Shown here: piece by piece, positions 35,219-44,055 of the stretch | Position numbering within the stretch: position 1 is the stretch's first letter | Layout of the letters: each line of letters begins with the position of its first letter | Source of the DNA: Pseudomonadales bacterium | GTDB lineage: Bacteria > Pseudomonadota > Gammaproteobacteria > Pseudomonadales > Pseudohongiellaceae | Length of the DNA stretch: 64,000 bases | Assembly: GCA_024234395.1 (NCBI GenBank) | Contig: JACKOH010000004.1 | Span: forward strand, 1-64,000 | Direction of reading: 5' to 3' | Notes under the pieces: model-generated | Told to the model about the DNA's origin: nothing | What the model saw: only the letters and a program-made list of their open reading frames with translations | Database searches by the model: none | Program-made: the position numbers and the translations under genes

Positions 35219-37453
35219 ATGCGCCATGTCACTTCGCTGTTGTTACTTGTCTTACAGGCACCCGCCTTTCCTGTTCAAACCGGCTATGCCCAGGGCGGTG
35301 CTGGCCAGGATACCCTGCTGGGTTTTGACGCCGCAGGAACTGCTGCCCAGCGTGCGTTGGAAACAGACTTCGATTCCCGAATTTCTACGGCCGACCTGGA
35401 TAACTGGTTACGAATCCTGTCTCGGGAACCCCACCACGTAGGATCTGAAGCCGGCCGACAGGTAGTGGATTTCGTCGCCCGGCGATTTAGAGAGTGGGGC
35501 TATAACGTGGAAATCGCCGAATACGAGGTACTGTTTCCCTCGCCCCGCACCCGGGAACTGGAACTGGTGGCGCCGGAATACTTCCGGGCGTCCCTGACCG
35601 AAGACTCGCTCGTGGAAGACCCCAGCACCTCCCGCATCGACAACCTGCTGCCTCCCTATAACGCGTTTTCCATTGACGGCGAGGTGGAAGGAGAACTGGT
35701 CTTCGTAAATTACGGTACGCCTGCCGATTATGAGATTCTCGATCGCTATGGGATTTCTGTTACAGGGAAGATCGCCATCTCCCGCTACGGCGGTTCCTGG
35801 CGCGGCATCAAACCCAAACTGGCGGCAGAGAAAGGCGCCGTTGGCACCATTATTTATTCCGACCCGGCTGACGATGGTTATGGGGCAGGGGATACCTACC
35901 CCGATGGCCCGTTTAAGAACGAGAGTGCCGTGCAGCGTGGTTCGGTGATGGACATGCCCACCTATCCGGGCGACGTGCTCACCCCATTCGTTGGGGCGAC
36001 TGCTGAAGCACCGCGCCTGCCACGGGAAGAGGCTCCGACCATTACCGAGATTCCAGTGCTGCCGATTTCTTACCGCGATGCTTTACCGTTGTTGCAGGCC
36101 ATGGGCGGTGAGGTCGTGCCTGCGGAGTGGCGTGGTGGACTGCCAATCACTTATCACCTTGGGCCAGGACCTGCGCGAGTGCGAATGAAGCTGGAGTTCA
36201 ACTGGGATATGGTCACGGCCTATGACGTGATCGCTCGCCTGGAAGGTGCTGTCTACCCGGAACAGTGGGTGATCCGCGGCAACCATCACGATGGCTGGAA
36301 TCATGGGGCCGCAGATCCTCTTTCCGGCCTGGTCGCACTGATGGGAGAAGCCAAGGCCGTGGCAGAGCTGGCTGCAGCTGGAAGCCCGCCGGCGCGCACC
36401 ATCGTTTATACAGCCTGGGACTCGGAAGAACAGGGGCTGATCGGTTCCACCGAGTGGGTGGAAGAGCATCTTGCCGAGCTCGATGAAAAGGCAGTCGCCT
36501 ACATTAATACCGACGGCAACAGCCGCGGATTCGTGAACATCGGCGGCAGCCACGTGCTGGAAAAACTGGCCAACCAGGTGATGAACGATGTCACCGACCC
36601 GCAGACTGGTGTGTCGGTAGCAGAGCGGCGCCGTGCCCGTATCGAGGTTAACGGCAACGCGGAGGCCCGGTCCGAATTGAAGAGTCGCGCCGATCTGCGT
36701 ATCAGCCCGTTGGGCTCCGGCTCGGATTACACTCCGTTTCTGCAGCACCTGGGTGTCGCATCGTTGAACATTGCCTTTGGCGGAGAGGGCAACGACGGCT
36801 CCTACCATACCCTCTATGACACCTACGAGCATTACACCCGATTTCGCGACCCGGGTATGGTCTACGGTGTAGCCCTTGCTCAGACTGCCGGGCGTGCGAC
36901 CCTGCGTCTGGCCAATGCGCCGCGCGTCCCTTTCGAATTCACCGGCCTGGCAGATAATATAGCGTCTTATGTCGATGAGATCGAAGCGCTGGCCGCCAGC
37001 ATGCGCGAGGAAACCCGGCAGACCAACGCCCGCATTGACAGCGGTGTGTATGCCCTGGCCCTGGACCCCACTCACAGCTTTGGGGCTCCACTGAAAAAAG
37101 CGGAAGTGCCTTTTTTCAATTTTGCGCCATTGAAAAACGCGCTGGTCGAATTGCAGAAGGCAGCCGGCGCTTACGCAGAAATTGATCAGAGCAGCGCCGC
37201 TTCGGAAGGCCAGAATATCCTGCTTTACACCAGCGAACGGGAATTGACCCGACCGGATGGACTGCCCGGGCGACCCTGGTTTACGCATCAGATCTACGCG
37301 CCGGGCTTTTATACCGGCTACGGCGTCAAGACCTTGCCCGGGGTACGGGAAGCGATTGAGGAGCGCCAGTTTGGGATTGCTGAAAGCGAAATTCAGACCG
37401 CTGCCGGAGTGCTGAGGGGGATGGCGGAGCGGATCCGAGAATTGAGTGAATAG
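35219..37453 (+). CDS. M28 family metallopeptidase, glutamate carboxypeptidase II-like
   Basis: 744 residues, signal peptide near residue 25. A PA (protease-associated) insert spans about 115-275. The peptidase core has the metal and catalytic residues in order: NHHDGWNHGAADPLSG (His and bridging Asp), AWDSEEQGLIGS (catalytic and ligand Glu), INTDGN (Asp) and SYHTLYDTYEHY (His). The C-terminal 130 residues form the transferrin-receptor-like dimerisation domain. It should act as a secreted or periplasmic aminopeptidase or carboxypeptidase. Single-gene unit with ATG close after TCGGGAGTTCCGCCTC. Confidence 0.9.
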   Translation: MRHVTSLLLLVLQAPAFPVQTGYAQGGAGQDTLLGFDAAGTAAQRALETDFDSRISTADLDNWLRILSREPHHVGSEAGRQVVDFVARRFREWGYNVEIAEYEVLFPSPRTRELELVAPEYFRASLTEDSLVEDPSTSRIDNLLPPYNAFSIDGEVEGELVFVNYGTPADYEILDRYGISVTGKIAISRYGGSWRGIKPKLAAEKGAVGTIIYSDPADDGYGAGDTYPDGPFKNESAVQRGSVMDMPTYPGDVLTPFVGATAEAPRLPREEAPTITEIPVLPISYRDALPLLQAMGGEVVPAEWRGGLPITYHLGPGPARVRMKLEFNWDMVTAYDVIARLEGAVYPEQWVIRGNHHDGWNHGAADPLSGLVALMGEAKAVAELAAAGSPPARTIVYTAWDSEEQGLIGSTEWVEEHLAELDEKAVAYINTDGNSRGFVNIGGSHVLEKLANQVMNDVTDPQTGVSVAERRRARIEVNGNAEARSELKSRADLRISPLGSGSDYTPFLQHLGVASLNIAFGGEGNDGSYHTLYDTYEHYTRFRDPGMVYGVALAQTAGRATLRLANAPRVPFEFTGLADNIASYVDEIEALAASMREETRQTNARIDSGVYALALDPTHSFGAPLKKAEVPFFNFAPLKNALVELQKAAGAYAEIDQSSAASEGQNILLYTSERELTRPDGLPGRPWFTHQIYAPGFYTGYGVKTLPGVREAIEERQFGIAESEIQTAAGVLRGMAERIRELSE

Positions 37454-37578
37454 ACTGTCGGCGGCGGGAGTATTGCGAGGCCAGTTGCGAACTCGGTTGT
37501 GAACTCAGTTGCACTGGCAGTCTGTTGATATCGAATTGATCGTCGCCGGATTCGGCGCTGCTATAGATTACGGACCAA

Positions 37579-38589
37579 TTGATAAAGAACAAGACAACTC
37601 TTTCCAGTTATACGATTGCCTGGCTGCAGATTCATTTCTGCGTGTTTCTCTGGGGTTTCACGGCAGTTATAGGCAGAGTGATCAGCCTCTCCGCCATGGA
37701 GCTGGTATTCTGGCGCATGCTGCTGGTGGCCGTTTTGTTGATGTGTCTGCCGCGGGTATGGCGGGGTCTCAACCGCCTGTCGCGACGTTTGTTGCTTGGG
37801 TTTTCCGGCATTGGCGCGCTGGTTGCTCTGCACTGGCTGGCCTTTTACGGCTCGGTCAAGCTGGCCAACGCCTCGGTCGCCGCTACCTGCATGGCGACCC
37901 TGCCGATCTTCATGTGCTTTATCGAACCGTTGATCACCGGCCGGCGATTTGCGGCGAAAGAACTGCTGCTGGGTGTGTTGATACTGCCCGGTATGGCACT
38001 GGTGGTAGGCGGTACACCCGCGCAGATGAACCTGGGTATTGCCGTAGGAGTCCTGTCGGCACTTCTGGCGGCAGTGTTCAGTGCTTTCAACAAGCGTCTT
38101 ATCCTGCAGACCGATTCGCTGACGGCAACCGGGCTGGAGATGCTGAGCGGGATGCTGGTGATGCTGGGCATTATCCTGCTGTTGGGGTTGCTGCCCACCG
38201 GGTCCGGTTCGGACAGCGCAGTTCTCGTCACCCTGGATCAGCTCAGCCGAGTACCTCCCCGGACCGATATGCTGCTCCTTGCGGTTCTCGCCCTGGCCTG
38301 CACCCTGCTGCCATTTGCACTCAGCCTGAAGGCGATGCGTCACCTGTCAGCCTATGCTGCAGTGCTGGCAGTGAACCTGGAACCGATTTACGCGATGGTG
38401 CTGGCAGCGCTGCTACTGGATGAACAGCAGGAACTGAATGCCTCGTTTTACCTCGGCGCGGCGATCATTCTCGCGGTAGTCTTTCTGTATCCCTTTGTGA
38501 CCAGGAAGGAGCGACAGTGGCAGGAAGTCAGCCCTCAAACCGTCGCTTCAGCAGTCCCGCAGACCATGAAGACTACACCAATCCAGTAG
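37579..38589 (+). CDS. EamA/DMT family transporter
   Basis: 336 residues, ten predicted membrane spans in two five-span repeats (first span YTIAWLQIHFCVFLWGFTAVIG, EamA signature VFWRMLL...LHWLAFYGSVKLANAS, second half AVFSAFNKRLI and YAAVLAVNLEPIYAMVLAAL). Exporter or importer of small metabolites at the inner membrane; substrate unknown. The first span requires a start near 37579, where a TTG is the only usable codon; there is no good Shine-Dalgarno, so an alternative upstream rare start is possible. Confidence 0.85.
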   Translation: MIKNKTTLSSYTIAWLQIHFCVFLWGFTAVIGRVISLSAMELVFWRMLLVAVLLMCLPRVWRGLNRLSRRLLLGFSGIGALVALHWLAFYGSVKLANASVAATCMATLPIFMCFIEPLITGRRFAAKELLLGVLILPGMALVVGGTPAQMNLGIAVGVLSALLAAVFSAFNKRLILQTDSLTATGLEMLSGMLVMLGIILLLGLLPTGSGSDSAVLVTLDQLSRVPPRTDMLLLAVLALACTLLPFALSLKAMRHLSAYAAVLAVNLEPIYAMVLAALLLDEQQELNASFYLGAAIILAVVFLYPFVTRKERQWQEVSPQTVASAVPQTMKTTPIQ

Positions 38590-38688
38590 TCACTGTGGAT
38601 CTCCTTGTGCACTGACTGACACCAGTATTTTGACCGGTCCGGCACAGAGGTGTAGGGTAAGCAGCTGGATACAACAGGAAGAATCCTG

Positions 38689-39120
38689 ATGAAAAAAGAA
38701 CTGTTAGTGCTGCTGACTCTGCCCTGGATCAGTACCTTGGCGGCTCAGGCGCAGGAAGTGTGGGCCTGCTTTGATTCCCGTATCAGCGGACTCGAATGGC
38801 AGGTTAGTGGCTGGGGTCAATTGACCGGTCGACCTTCAAACTTTGTGCTGACTCTTAATGGCCGCGACTCCTCCATTTCACTGAATGGCGAGAGTACGCT
38901 GCTTGACTGCGAGCTGACGATTCTCCCACAGATAGTCCGCTGTCAGGACATATTGGGTATCCAACTGCTGTTCAACACAGTGACCAATCTTGGCACTTAC
39001 TCGTCTATCGCCGGCGGCGTCATCGGGCCGGGAGATGATGGGATTCGTGAAGATATTCAGATTAAGACGTTTCAGTGTAACCGTGTCAGAGCGACCCCAG
39101 CGCTGAAGCTGCACCGGTAA
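38689..39120 (+). CDS. secreted hypothetical protein
   Basis: 143 residues with a signal peptide (cleavage near AQAQE). The mature part starts EVWACFDSRISGLEW and has four cysteines, possibly two disulphides (WACFD, LDCEL, VRCQD, FQCNR). Predicted beta-rich small periplasmic protein. GGAAGAATCCTG precedes the ATG. No recognised family. Compare the 125-residue secreted gene at 53342, which is of the same size class but has no clear sequence similarity. Confidence 0.6.
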   Translation: MKKELLVLLTLPWISTLAAQAQEVWACFDSRISGLEWQVSGWGQLTGRPSNFVLTLNGRDSSISLNGESTLLDCELTILPQIVRCQDILGIQLLFNTVTNLGTYSSIAGGVIGPGDDGIREDIQIKTFQCNRVRATPALKLHR

Positions 39121-39218
39121 CTTGAACAAAAGATCCAGCTCAACAGTCTGTCTGATCTATTGCCAGGTTACCTATTGCTGCAGAATCAGTATCCCGGATC
39201 ATTCTGACCAGCCTTCGC

Positions 39219-40241
39219 TCAGAAATCCTCGTCGCTGGCAGTCAGCGTTTCGGTGGTTCGGGAATCCAGTGGTGTTCCGTCCCCGTTCATGCCCATGGCT
39301 TCATAGCGGCGCCAGCCGGCCAGGATACCGGTGAGGCCATGATTCCCTTCATGGCAGGCGTACTCGTATATCGGGTCTTCGATATGGCGCAATGGGAAAC
39401 GGGCGGACCAGCTCTGATCCCAAGTACGCGGGTCGGTAACCGTGAAATCGTAATCCAGGGTCTGGCCGTCCAGGCGGGTGATGCGTTCCTCGATTACTGC
39501 ATCCCGGGACAGCCCCCGCGGGTTGTCGTCGTAGAAGAAGTTCCGCGTCTCGATCACCAGGGTATCACCGTCCCAGCGGGCGATGGAGTCACCGTCCCAG
39601 CGGCGAATGTTGCGTGTCTGATGGGTCCCGGCGAATGGGATGATACGGGCACGGTGCACCATTTCGCTCAGGATCATCACATGATCCGGCGTCTGTACGA
39701 TCTGGACATTGTTGTTGTAGGAACCAGGCACCAGAGGTGGCCCCGCGCCGTTGCTGCGGATGCAGCGATCCGCCAGGGTGCGGGCTTCCGGCCCGAGGCT
39801 CAATCGTTGCGCCTCCGAGCGGGCGCGGGCCCGATCCCTGCCCATAGCGTTTAGCGACGGGACACGGCCATTGGGCGGATCGTAAACCAGGGAAGTCCGG
39901 TAGTCCGCCACAGTATCCCTACCGCGTTCATACCAGAATTCGTTGTAAGAGATCACACCGGGCGGATAGCCGGCTCCGCCCACCGAATCAATGATCAGGT
40001 CGCGGTTCTGGCGACGGTTTTCGAATGCCGCCCACTCCCGGGCCTGTTCCGCTGTCAGTACCTCAAAATCGGCGAGTTCCACCGGCCGGTTCAATGGTGT
40101 CAGGGTGCGATAGGTGTAGGTGCCCTGCAGGTCAGGCGCTCCATAGGCGGTTCGCGGCAGAGTAGACGACTGTGCGAAGAGGCCGAGGGAGGTAGTCAAA
40201 AAGAGGGAAAATACTGCCGTTGTGGTTAGCGTTTTAGTCAT
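39219..40241 (-). CDS. secreted protein of an unknown three-member family (copy B)
   Basis: 340 residues, signal peptide (cleavage near LFAQS). Same landmarks as the copies at 17244 and 41819: APDLQGTYTY at the mature start, LADRCIRSNG, YNNNVQIVQTPDHVMI, ARIIPFAG, RWDGDTLVIETRNF, EERITRLDG, FTVTDPRTWDQSWSARFP and YEYACHEGNHGLTGILAGWRR. The repeated conserved Asp, Asn and His residues suggest a binding or catalytic site, but the family has no established function. On the minus strand, separate from its neighbours. Confidence 0.75.
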   Translation of the reverse strand: MTKTLTTTAVFSLFLTTSLGLFAQSSTLPRTAYGAPDLQGTYTYRTLTPLNRPVELADFEVLTAEQAREWAAFENRRQNRDLIIDSVGGAGYPPGVISYNEFWYERGRDTVADYRTSLVYDPPNGRVPSLNAMGRDRARARSEAQRLSLGPEARTLADRCIRSNGAGPPLVPGSYNNNVQIVQTPDHVMILSEMVHRARIIPFAGTHQTRNIRRWDGDSIARWDGDTLVIETRNFFYDDNPRGLSRDAVIEERITRLDGQTLDYDFTVTDPRTWDQSWSARFPLRHIEDPIYEYACHEGNHGLTGILAGWRRYEAMGMNGDGTPLDSRTTETLTASDEDF

Positions 40242-40821
40242 GAACGGCCCCGATTGTGGTTATTGATATAGGGATTACTGAACGCTAACAGATTTTCGGA
40301 TTGGTGTCATATCGTTTTGCCGGCTACGCTTTGTGACTGAACCAGACACAAGGAATGTAGGATGGCCATTACTGCCTTTAACTATCCCTGCTTGAAGGTC
40401 ACCTGCTCCTCACTGATAGATTCGCCCGCCATGACGCAACCAGCCTGCAATGTGTCGCTCACGGGGATCCCTGTGTGTGAATGACACCACCTTGTGAATT
40501 CCATCTTTAGTCTCTAATAGAGAAATGCTGCTGATCAGCAAGGTCTGAAGGGGAATAAGCTCAGCCCCCTGTTTCAGCTCTCCAGGCGCTGCTCGCGCTG
40601 TAACGCAATGTTTTAATAAGGCTTTTCTATCAATCTGTATATTTGAACTCAGGAGGGAGGATATTCCAGGCAAGGTCTGGTTGCCACACAGGCTGAGCTT
40701 TGGAGGACTCATCGTTCATAAAACGTCCATGATAGTTTTTTTACCGACATACTTGGAGGAGGTGTCGATGAGATCGACGCGTCAATAATACATGTCGGTG
40801 GCTTCCAATTATGCGGATATA
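40242..40821. other. intergenic region, no gene supported
   Basis: About 580 bases. A 100-codon frame on the minus strand at 40410-40712 has no family resemblance, no good ribosome site and an N-terminus of mixed composition, so it is not called. The region looks ordinary in composition and marks the left edge of the G+C-rich EEP gene. Confidence 0.45.
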
Positions 40822-41733
40822 TCAGCGCAAGCCTTCCCTGCCTTGGGACCGTACGAGGAGCTCCGCCGCCACGGGGTAGTGGTCGGACGGCCATCGCCCG
40901 TCCACACTGTGCAACACCGTGACGGCGCGCCTCACGGTGACGGGTCCCCCGACCAGGACCCAGTCGATGCGGCCCTCGCGCCCCTCCGGTGGCGGGTAGA
41001 AGCCGTTCGACGTCAGCGCGGGTCCCTCCCGCTTTTCCGCGATTACCCAGGCGTCCCTGAGGCCATCGCTCGTCGCGACACGCCATGCCTCACTCGTTTC
41101 TGCAACGGCGTTGAAGTCGCCCATGACAACCACCGTGCTCTCGGGAGGGAGATCCGCGATGTGCGCGTTGATCTGCTCGGCGGACCGGAGCTGGCGGGGG
41201 CCACGACGCAGCGTGAAGTGCGTGTTGTAGACGTACAACTGTCGGCGCGTCTCGAGATGATGGAAGCGTGCCCACGTGACGATGCGGGAGACCCGACGAG
41301 GTTGCGCGGGCGGGTTCGGGTCGTCCGCCAGCCAGAACGTGCCGGATTCTATGGGGACGAGCTCTCCGTATTTGTAGAAGATCGGGGTCGCCTCGCTCAG
41401 CCCGCGGCCTCCGTTCAGACCGCGGTCGACGCCCACCCATCGGTACTCGGGCAGTTCCGACTGCAGAAAGTCGATCTGTTCGGCAAGGGCCTCCTGGAGG
41501 CCAAGAACGTCCGGGTCGGAAGCTTTAATGGTCTCGGCCACCAGCTCTTTGCGCCGCGGCCACACGTTGTCGCCGTCCTGCCCGATCGCGGTCCGGATAT
41601 TGAAGGTCATCACGTCGAGTCCGAACGCCGTGTCATCCGACTCCGCCTCCTGGGCGAGGAGCTGTATCGGGCTGGTCGACAGCAAGACCGCGGCCAGCGC
41701 ATGGACAGCGTACCGACGCAGCGTGCGCTTCAC
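40822..41733 (-). CDS. endonuclease/exonuclease/phosphatase family hydrolase
   Basis: About 303 residues with a signal peptide (VKRTLRRYAVHALAAVLL, cleavage near LAQEA). EEP-superfamily active site complete: VMTFNIR, LGLQEAL, VYNTHF, VVMGDFNAV, IDWVLVGG and SDHYPVAAEL. Secreted phosphodiesterase/phosphatase, perhaps acting on nucleic acid or lipid phosphates. GTG 41733 is favoured over longer starts by a perfect AAGGAGG, which sits in a hairpin at 41738-41760. Composition looks more G+C rich than the rest of the window, suggesting transfer from a high-G+C donor. It follows copy C of the secreted family on the same strand. Confidence 0.85.
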   Translation of the reverse strand: MKRTLRRYAVHALAAVLLSTSPIQLLAQEAESDDTAFGLDVMTFNIRTAIGQDGDNVWPRRKELVAETIKASDPDVLGLQEALAEQIDFLQSELPEYRWVGVDRGLNGGRGLSEATPIFYKYGELVPIESGTFWLADDPNPPAQPRRVSRIVTWARFHHLETRRQLYVYNTHFTLRRGPRQLRSAEQINAHIADLPPESTVVVMGDFNAVAETSEAWRVATSDGLRDAWVIAEKREGPALTSNGFYPPPEGREGRIDWVLVGGPVTVRRAVTVLHSVDGRWPSDHYPVAAELLVRSQGREGLR

Positions 41734-41737
41734 TGGC

Positions 41738-41760
41738 GCCCCTCCTTGCAAGGGAGGGGC
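41738..41760 (-). promoter_or_regulatory. hairpin sequestering the Shine-Dalgarno of the EEP gene
   Basis: On the minus strand GCCCCTCC pairs with GGAGGGGC around a seven-base loop; the 3' arm contains the AAGGAGGGG ribosome site of the GTG at 41733. A stable hairpin over a near-perfect Shine-Dalgarno would block translation until it is opened, for example by temperature, a ligand, or a ribosome on the upstream gene. It is also possible that it is an attenuator. Confidence 0.5.
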
Positions 41761-41818
41761 CAGTAGCCGAGGAATCCTTTGCGGTACGGGAAATGGACCA
41801 GGCCCCTGCCGGTGCTTT

Positions 41819-42862
41819 CTAAGGGTCGCCATTGACATCACTGATCCTTGCCGCGCGCAGCATATTGGTAAGCGCGTAATTGCCTTCGTGACAGGCAAAT
41901 TCATACTGAGGTTCCACCTGCCTGCTCATGTGAGTCACCACCGTCATGTGATCGCTGAACGTGGCGGGGTCTTCAATGGTAAATTCATATTCCATGGCGT
42001 CTTCACCGATCCTGGTGAAGCGTTCAGTCAGCACCATCTGTTCAGCCGAGCCATAGGACTCGGTGCGCAGAAACAGACTGGCCAGTTTCCCGGTAAAGTG
42101 CGTTGTCACGACTACCAGCGTGTCCCCCTCCCAATGACCGCGGGAACTGCCGGTCCAGGTTCGCAGGCGCTCATCCGGCCTTGGTCGTCCGTCAAGGGGA
42201 ATGATACGCGGGTCATTGCCCAACTCGGCCTTGATCACGACGTGATCCTGAGTCTGCACAATACGGATATTGTTGTTGTAAGCATTGGCCTTGATATGGG
42301 GGCCGCCACTCTGGGGGAACATCAGGCAGCGGGTAGCGAGCCCAAAATCCTCAGGTCTGTCGCAGGACACCGCTCCCCAGGATATCCGCACCGGTCGCTC
42401 GGCCACTATAGCTCCGCCGTCATTGCACCCATCGATATAGGGCGGTGAGCGCTGCGTAATCGAATCGGTTCGAGTCGGAGGAATCCGGCCATCAGGCGGG
42501 TAAACAATCAGGGAGGTGCGAGGATTGGCAACGGCCGACTGATAATCCGACCAGAAATAGTTGTAGGCGCCTGGATCATTGGTTTCCTCCTCCAGCACCA
42601 CGGTACTGATAGCAGTTTCACTTTGGTCCCGACGTTCGGCGCTGGTCTGGAGATCACGATTGCGGGCGGTAATCTCTTCGTCGGTAAGAAACAGCCTGTT
42701 GCCAAAACGGGCAGGCCGCTGGAAGGGGGTGGAGTCGTCGAAGTTCCACACGCCTTGAAAATCCGGGAAGTTGTACTCGGTGCGGGGTGCAGAGTTATCC
42801 TGAGCTGCAGTAATGCTGGAAAGCGACAACAGCAGCAGCCCGTTGAGATAGTGCGGACGCAT
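41819..42862 (-). CDS. secreted protein of an unknown three-member family (copy C)
   Basis: 347 residues, signal peptide (cleavage near ITAAQD). Family landmarks: FPDFQGVWNF, LATRCLMFPQ, YNNNIRIVQTQDHVVI, PRIIPLDGRPR, HWEGDTLVVVTTHF, LTERFTRIGED, YEFTIEDPATF and YEFACHEGNYALTNML. Closest in layout to copy B at 39219, 1.6 kb away, with the EEP gene between them on the same strand. Function unknown. Confidence 0.75.
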   Translation of the reverse strand: MRPHYLNGLLLLSLSSITAAQDNSAPRTEYNFPDFQGVWNFDDSTPFQRPARFGNRLFLTDEEITARNRDLQTSAERRDQSETAISTVVLEEETNDPGAYNYFWSDYQSAVANPRTSLIVYPPDGRIPPTRTDSITQRSPPYIDGCNDGGAIVAERPVRISWGAVSCDRPEDFGLATRCLMFPQSGGPHIKANAYNNNIRIVQTQDHVVIKAELGNDPRIIPLDGRPRPDERLRTWTGSSRGHWEGDTLVVVTTHFTGKLASLFLRTESYGSAEQMVLTERFTRIGEDAMEYEFTIEDPATFSDHMTVVTHMSRQVEPQYEFACHEGNYALTNMLRAARISDVNGDP

Positions 42863-43211
42863 GAATAGACTCCGTGCCAGAATCTTCGAACAGTGGTTGG
42901 TTACGCTACAGCGAAATCAGCTCTCTGTCCAATGTCTCGACACCTTTGCTGACGATTGGCAAATTGCATTTTTGTATTCTGAGCGACCTGTTTTCCAACT
43001 TGCTATTTTTGAACAGGCTATAACCTGCAAAATACTTTAAAGTCCACTGAGCAGGAAAGCCATTTTCTGTAACGGATGATTCTTGACTGATAATAAAAAA
43101 GATCGCAGTGGTAACCGGTGCCAATACCGGGCTCGGGCAGGAGTCGGATAACAATTGGACCTGGTTTCGGGGACCCGTCAATTGTTTGAAAGACTCTCTG
43201 AGAAATTGGTG

Positions 43212-43352
43212 CTAATTCAGGGGAAAGGTCAAGGTGCAGCAACCGCACTTCAGGGCGTAACGGGTCAGGACCAGATTGAAGTCTTGCCGTGTCTCGCGGG
43301 CGCGGTTGAGCAGGCGAGCGCGAACTGACGCAGCCATGTTGCGCTGGTTCAT
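43212..43352 (-). pseudogene. truncated AbiEii toxin remnant
   Basis: Only the first 30 or so codons of an AbiEii nucleotidyltransferase survive (MNQRNMAASVRARLLNRARE, then DFNLVLTRYAL), matching the opening of the AbiEii domain at 59200. After that the frame leaves the family and stops; reading one frame over gives a few more recognisable residues (RLLHLDL), so a frameshift plus deletion is likely. The ATG overlaps the AbiEi stop (ATGA), the original operon arrangement. The toxin cannot be functional. Confidence 0.75.
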
Positions 43353-43966
43353 TGCAGGCTTTCCATATCGGGACGCATGACATTCGCCACCCGGCACAGC
43401 GTGGCATAGCGCCAGAGTTCGTCCATGCTCACGCGCCTGGCTCGCCATGCATCCTGCAGTGCTTCCATCGCGACATCTAGGCCGACCTTGTTGCGGAACT
43501 TGAAACAGTCAGCCACGGTGCGGGCGACGTTGGTTACCCGCACGGTTACACCATCGATCTGGTGCTCCTCGATGCCATCGGTCAGCGCGGCTCCCGAGAA
43601 GCGCACGATACGCAGTGGAGGATAGTCCATCTTAAGTGCACGCGCCTTGTTTGGAATCGCCAGCCAGACTTCGAATGGTGACTGCGTGGTCAGATTGTGT
43701 ACCTGTAGTGCTGACAGAAGGCACACGATGGCCTGCGGACGTTTGCGTGCCATTTCAGCCAGCATGCCATGCTCGGACACTTTACGATCAGGAAGGGCAT
43801 AAAGACCTCGGCTTACGCGGGTGAGCAGCCCCTGCCGAACCAGCCGTGTGAGAGCAACTCGGGGAAGACCCAGCGCATCAAGATCGCGAGGACGTATGAG
43901 GCCGCATTGTGCTGCAAGTTTCAGGATTGTCTGGTATGAGCTTTCCATGGCGGCATGATGTTGCAT
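43349..43966 (-). CDS. type IV toxin-antitoxin AbiEi family antitoxin (orphan, copy 1)
   Basis: About 205 residues: N-terminal winged-helix domain (LIRPRDLDALGLPRVALTRLVRQGLLTRVSRGLYALPDR) and the C-terminal AbiEi antitoxin domain (SPFEVWLAIPNKAR, RFSGAALTDGIEEHQIDGV, VARTVADCFKFRNKVGLDVAMEAL). It normally represses its operon and neutralises AbiEii. Here the partner is only a remnant. It is nearly the same sequence as the gene at 60934. A start at 43948 (MESSYQ) is possible; neither candidate has a good Shine-Dalgarno, and the conserved -10-like TATATA lies just upstream. Confidence 0.85.
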   Translation of the reverse strand: MQHHAAMESSYQTILKLAAQCGLIRPRDLDALGLPRVALTRLVRQGLLTRVSRGLYALPDRKVSEHGMLAEMARKRPQAIVCLLSALQVHNLTTQSPFEVWLAIPNKARALKMDYPPLRIVRFSGAALTDGIEEHQIDGVTVRVTNVARTVADCFKFRNKVGLDVAMEALQDAWRARRVSMDELWRYATLCRVANVMRPDMESLQ

Positions 43967-43969
43967 TTC

Positions 43970-43999
43970 GTAGGTAGATGTCTATATATACCGACAAAA
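43970..43999 (-). promoter_or_regulatory. conserved promoter/operator of orphan AbiEi copy 1
   Basis: On the minus strand TTTTGTCGGTATATATAGAC, then ATCTACCTAC, lies directly before the start; the copy at 61555 has the same bases except one. A TATATAT -10-like element is central. Conservation of the non-coding part between the two copies suggests that it is the shared promoter and AbiEi-binding site, with leaderless or near-leaderless translation. Confidence 0.55.
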
Positions 44000-44055
44000 A
44001 GCAACATTCGAGACAACAGTATCAGTCAGTAGATAGCCACTGATCCCACAACTCT

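Noticed and set aside
40410..40712. 100-codon open frame on the minus strand
   Set aside because: No family resemblance, mixed composition and no ribosome site.
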